From contig JAWNZC010000261.1 of the NCBI GenBank assembly GCA_035771165.1, forward strand, positions 1,615,501 to 1,679,500: a stretch of DNA of 64,000 nucleotides. Direction: 5' to 3'. This DNA is from Paragorgia papillata (Eukaryota; Cnidaria; Anthozoa; Scleralcyonacea; Coralliidae). This document shows positions 61,669-64,000 of this stretch, one piece after another. A program made the translations under genes and the position numbers. The notes under the pieces were generated by a model. That model did not search any database. It had not been told where the DNA came from and saw only the letters and a list, made by a program, of their open reading frames with translations. Positions within the stretch are counted from its first letter, which is position 1; each line of letters begins with the position of its first letter.

Positions 61669-63560
61669 ACAATCACACCAACCTCACACTTGTTTCACAA
61701 CAACACCAACCTCACACGTGTTTCACAACAACAGCAACCTCACGCTTGTTTCACAACCACACCAACATCACAGTTGTTTCACAACCACACCAACCTCACT
61801 CTTGTTCCACCAACCTCACACTTGTTTCACCAACCTCACACTTGTTTCACAACCACACCAACCTCACATTTGTTTCACAATAACACCAACCTCACATTTG
61901 TCTCACAATCACACCAATTTTACACTTGTTTCACTACCACACCAACCTCACACTTGTTTTACAACAATACCAACCTCACACTTGTTTCACAACAAGACCA
62001 ACCTCACACTTCTTTCACAACAAAACAAACCTCACGCTTGTGTCGCAACACCAACCTCACATTTCTTTCACAATCACACCAATCTCACTCTTGTTTCGCA
62101 ACCACACCAACATCACATTTGTTACACAACAACACCAACATCATACTGATTTCACAACCACACCAACATCACAGTTGTTTCACGACCACACCAACGTCAC
62201 TCTTGTTCCACCAACCTCACACTTGTTACACAACAACACCAACATCATACTGATTTCACAATAATACCAACCTCACAATTGTTTCACAATCACACCAACC
62301 TCAAACTTGTTCCAGAATCACACCAACCTTTCGCTTGTTCCACTGACCTCACACTTGTTTCACAACCACACCAACCTCACACTTGTTTCACAACAACACC
62401 AACCTCACACTTGTTTCACAACCACACCAACCTCACAGTTGTTTCACAATCACACCAACCTCACATTTGTCTCACAATCACACCAATTTCACACTTGTTT
62501 CACTACCACACCAACCTCACACTTGTTTTACAACAATACCAACCTCACACTTGTTTCACAACAAGACCAACCTCACACTTCTTTCACAACAAAACAAACC
62601 TCACGCTTGTGTCGCAACACCAACCTCACATTTCTTTCACAATCACACCAATCTCACTCTTGTTTCGCAACCACACCAACATCACATTTGTTACACAACA
62701 ACACCAACATCATACTGATTTCACAACCACACCAACATCACAGTTGTTTCACGACCACACCAACGTCACTCTTGTTCCACCAACCTCACACTTGTTACAC
62801 AACAACACCAACATCATACTGATTTCACAATAATACCAACCTCACAATTGTTTCACAATCACACCAACCTCAAACTTGTTCCAGAATCACACCAACCTTT
62901 CGCTTGTTCCACTGACCTCACACTTGTTTCACAACCACACCAACCTCACACTTGTTTCACAACAACACCAACCTCACACTTGTTTCACAACCGCACTAAC
63001 CTCACAGTTGTTTCACAATCACACCAATCTCACACTTGTTTCACAACAACACTAACTTCACAGTTGTTTCACAATCACACCAATCTCACACTTGTTTCAC
63101 AACAACACTAACCTCACAGTTGTTTCACAATCACACCAATCTCACACTTGTTTCACAACAACACTAACCTCAAACTTGTTTCACAACAAGACCAACCTTA
63201 CACTTATTTCACAACAAAACAATCCTCGCACTTGTCTCACAACAACACCAACCTCACATTTGTTTCACAATCACACCAATCTCACACTTGTTTCACAACC
63301 ACATTAACCTCACAGTTGTTTCACCATCACACCAACCTCACCCTTGTTCCACTAATCTCACACTTGTTTCACAACCAGACTAACCTTCACAGTTATTTCA
63401 CAACCACGCCAATCTCACAGTTGTTTCACAACCACACTAAGTCACTAACCTCACAGTTATTTCACAACCACACCAACCTCACAGTTGTTTCACTACCACA
63501 CCAATCCCACCCTTGTTTCACAAACCACACTAACCTCGTGCCCTTGTTTCACAACCGCAC
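61669..63560. repeat. 28-bp satellite (CACCAACCTCACACTTGTTTCACAA-type)
   Basis: Nearly 1.9 kb of a 28-base unit with point variation. A block of about 400 bases at 61860-62270 recurs about 574 bases further on (62434-62840), so a higher-order duplication overlies the basic unit. Because 28 is not a multiple of 3 and the unit lacks stops, all three plus-strand frames stay open for long stretches; these are not genes. Confidence 0.95.
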
Positions 63561-63765
63561 AAAGCTTATCAGCAACCCCACTTTGGAAACCTCTATATAT
63601 AGTCAAACTTGTTACGAATTTTATTCATGCACTTTACCCTGTTTCTCTGAGAATGTTTTCATATAAAGAAACATCCTCTAATATATGCACATTTTTTGAC
63701 AATTTGACAATTCTACTGTCTAAGCATTTGAGCAGCCAGAAATAGAAAAACATTGGGCATGTAAA

Positions 63766-63814
63766 AATACTGACGTTTCGAGCTGATCAAGCGGCAAGTA
63801 TCGAAACGTCAGTA
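63766..63814. repeat. Small hairpin
   Basis: TACTGACGTTTCGA and TCGAAACGTCAGTA in inverted orientation around a short spacer; similar GACG..CGTCAGTATT sequence near 60026-60095. The rest of the window to 64000 shows no gene. Confidence 0.6.
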
Positions 63815-64000
63815 AAATAATCTCAGTCGTTTACCACCTCTTCACTTTGCTCTCTCTAAAACATGCATTAAACATTGTATTTCTTACGATTACAAGTTGC
63901 AAATCTGCTTTGTATCTGCAGTCATCTATATATACGTTTGGAATAACTAACGCTAAAAGAAATGTGCGCCTGAATTTTTAAAGTTGAGATATATATTTGT

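Noticed and set aside
61669..63745. Overlapping ~100-190-residue repeat proteins ('TNLTLVSQ' type)
   Set aside because: All three frames of a 28-bp satellite are open; no start context, no codon bias, no unique sequence.

Overview
The window looks like nuclear DNA of a cnidarian, probably an anthozoan such as a stony coral. This is inferred from AT-rich, intron-split genes (a RING/CHY zinc-finger ligase with GT-AG introns, a THAP gene, a one-exon rhodopsin-like GPCR), very dense MITEs and foldback hairpins, and a large DNA virus-like transposon of a type common in cnidarians.

The main object is a complete Polinton/Maverick (adintovirus-like) element at 4604-22531. It is 17,928 bp long, has matched 320-bp terminal inverted repeats that start AGTAGTAG, and is flanked by a perfect 6-bp target duplication CAGATA. 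It carries a protein-primed DNA polymerase B, a retroviral-type integrase, a double-jelly-roll major capsid protein, a penton-like minor capsid protein, a packaging ATPase, a LamG-like (spike-like) protein, several small membrane virion-type proteins, and accessory genes: three PriCT-2-like proteins in tandem, a SAP/NUMOD-like protein and a zinc-ribbon TFIIB/late-factor-like gene. No adenain-type protease was found. Two breaks suggest it is a fossil. The ATPase is cut in two by a ~2.4-kb internal inversion (about 15036-17437), and the zinc-ribbon gene has a frameshift.

The element shows a readable expression code. Seven genes (polymerase, PriCT-2 set, SAP/NUMOD, zinc-ribbon, one unknown) have TATAATAAAAG or a close variant 4-6 bases before the ATG. 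The virion-type genes and the integrase instead have an AT-rich TAATAAATG / AAATAAAATG context at the start codon. Several genes end in a perfect hairpin with a 7-base loop. This resembles the early/late promoters and hairpin 3' ends of large cytoplasmic DNA viruses.

Layout: 1-4.6 kb, duplicated repeats and no gene; 4.6-22.5 kb, Polinton; 22.5-29.1 kb, repeats, a MULE-type MITE with 9-bp TSD and a ~3-kb decayed transposon with TTA TSD; 29.6-31.2 kb, THAP transposase-like remnant; 32-38 kb, repeats, foldbacks and a hAT MITE; 38.1-46.0 kb, six-exon RING/CHY ligase with a death-effector-like region; 46.7-50 kb, MITEs, foldbacks, microsatellites, retroelement and tRNA-like fragments; 51.3-52.3 kb, GPCR; 52.5-55.6 kb, MITEs and a TTTGCT-rich array; 55.7-58.9 kb, a giant inverted repeat carrying a broken virus-type packaging ATPase; 59-64 kb, a perfect 144-bp palindrome, (TA)n and a ~1.9-kb 28-bp satellite. 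All identifications come from reading motifs; no database search was possible.
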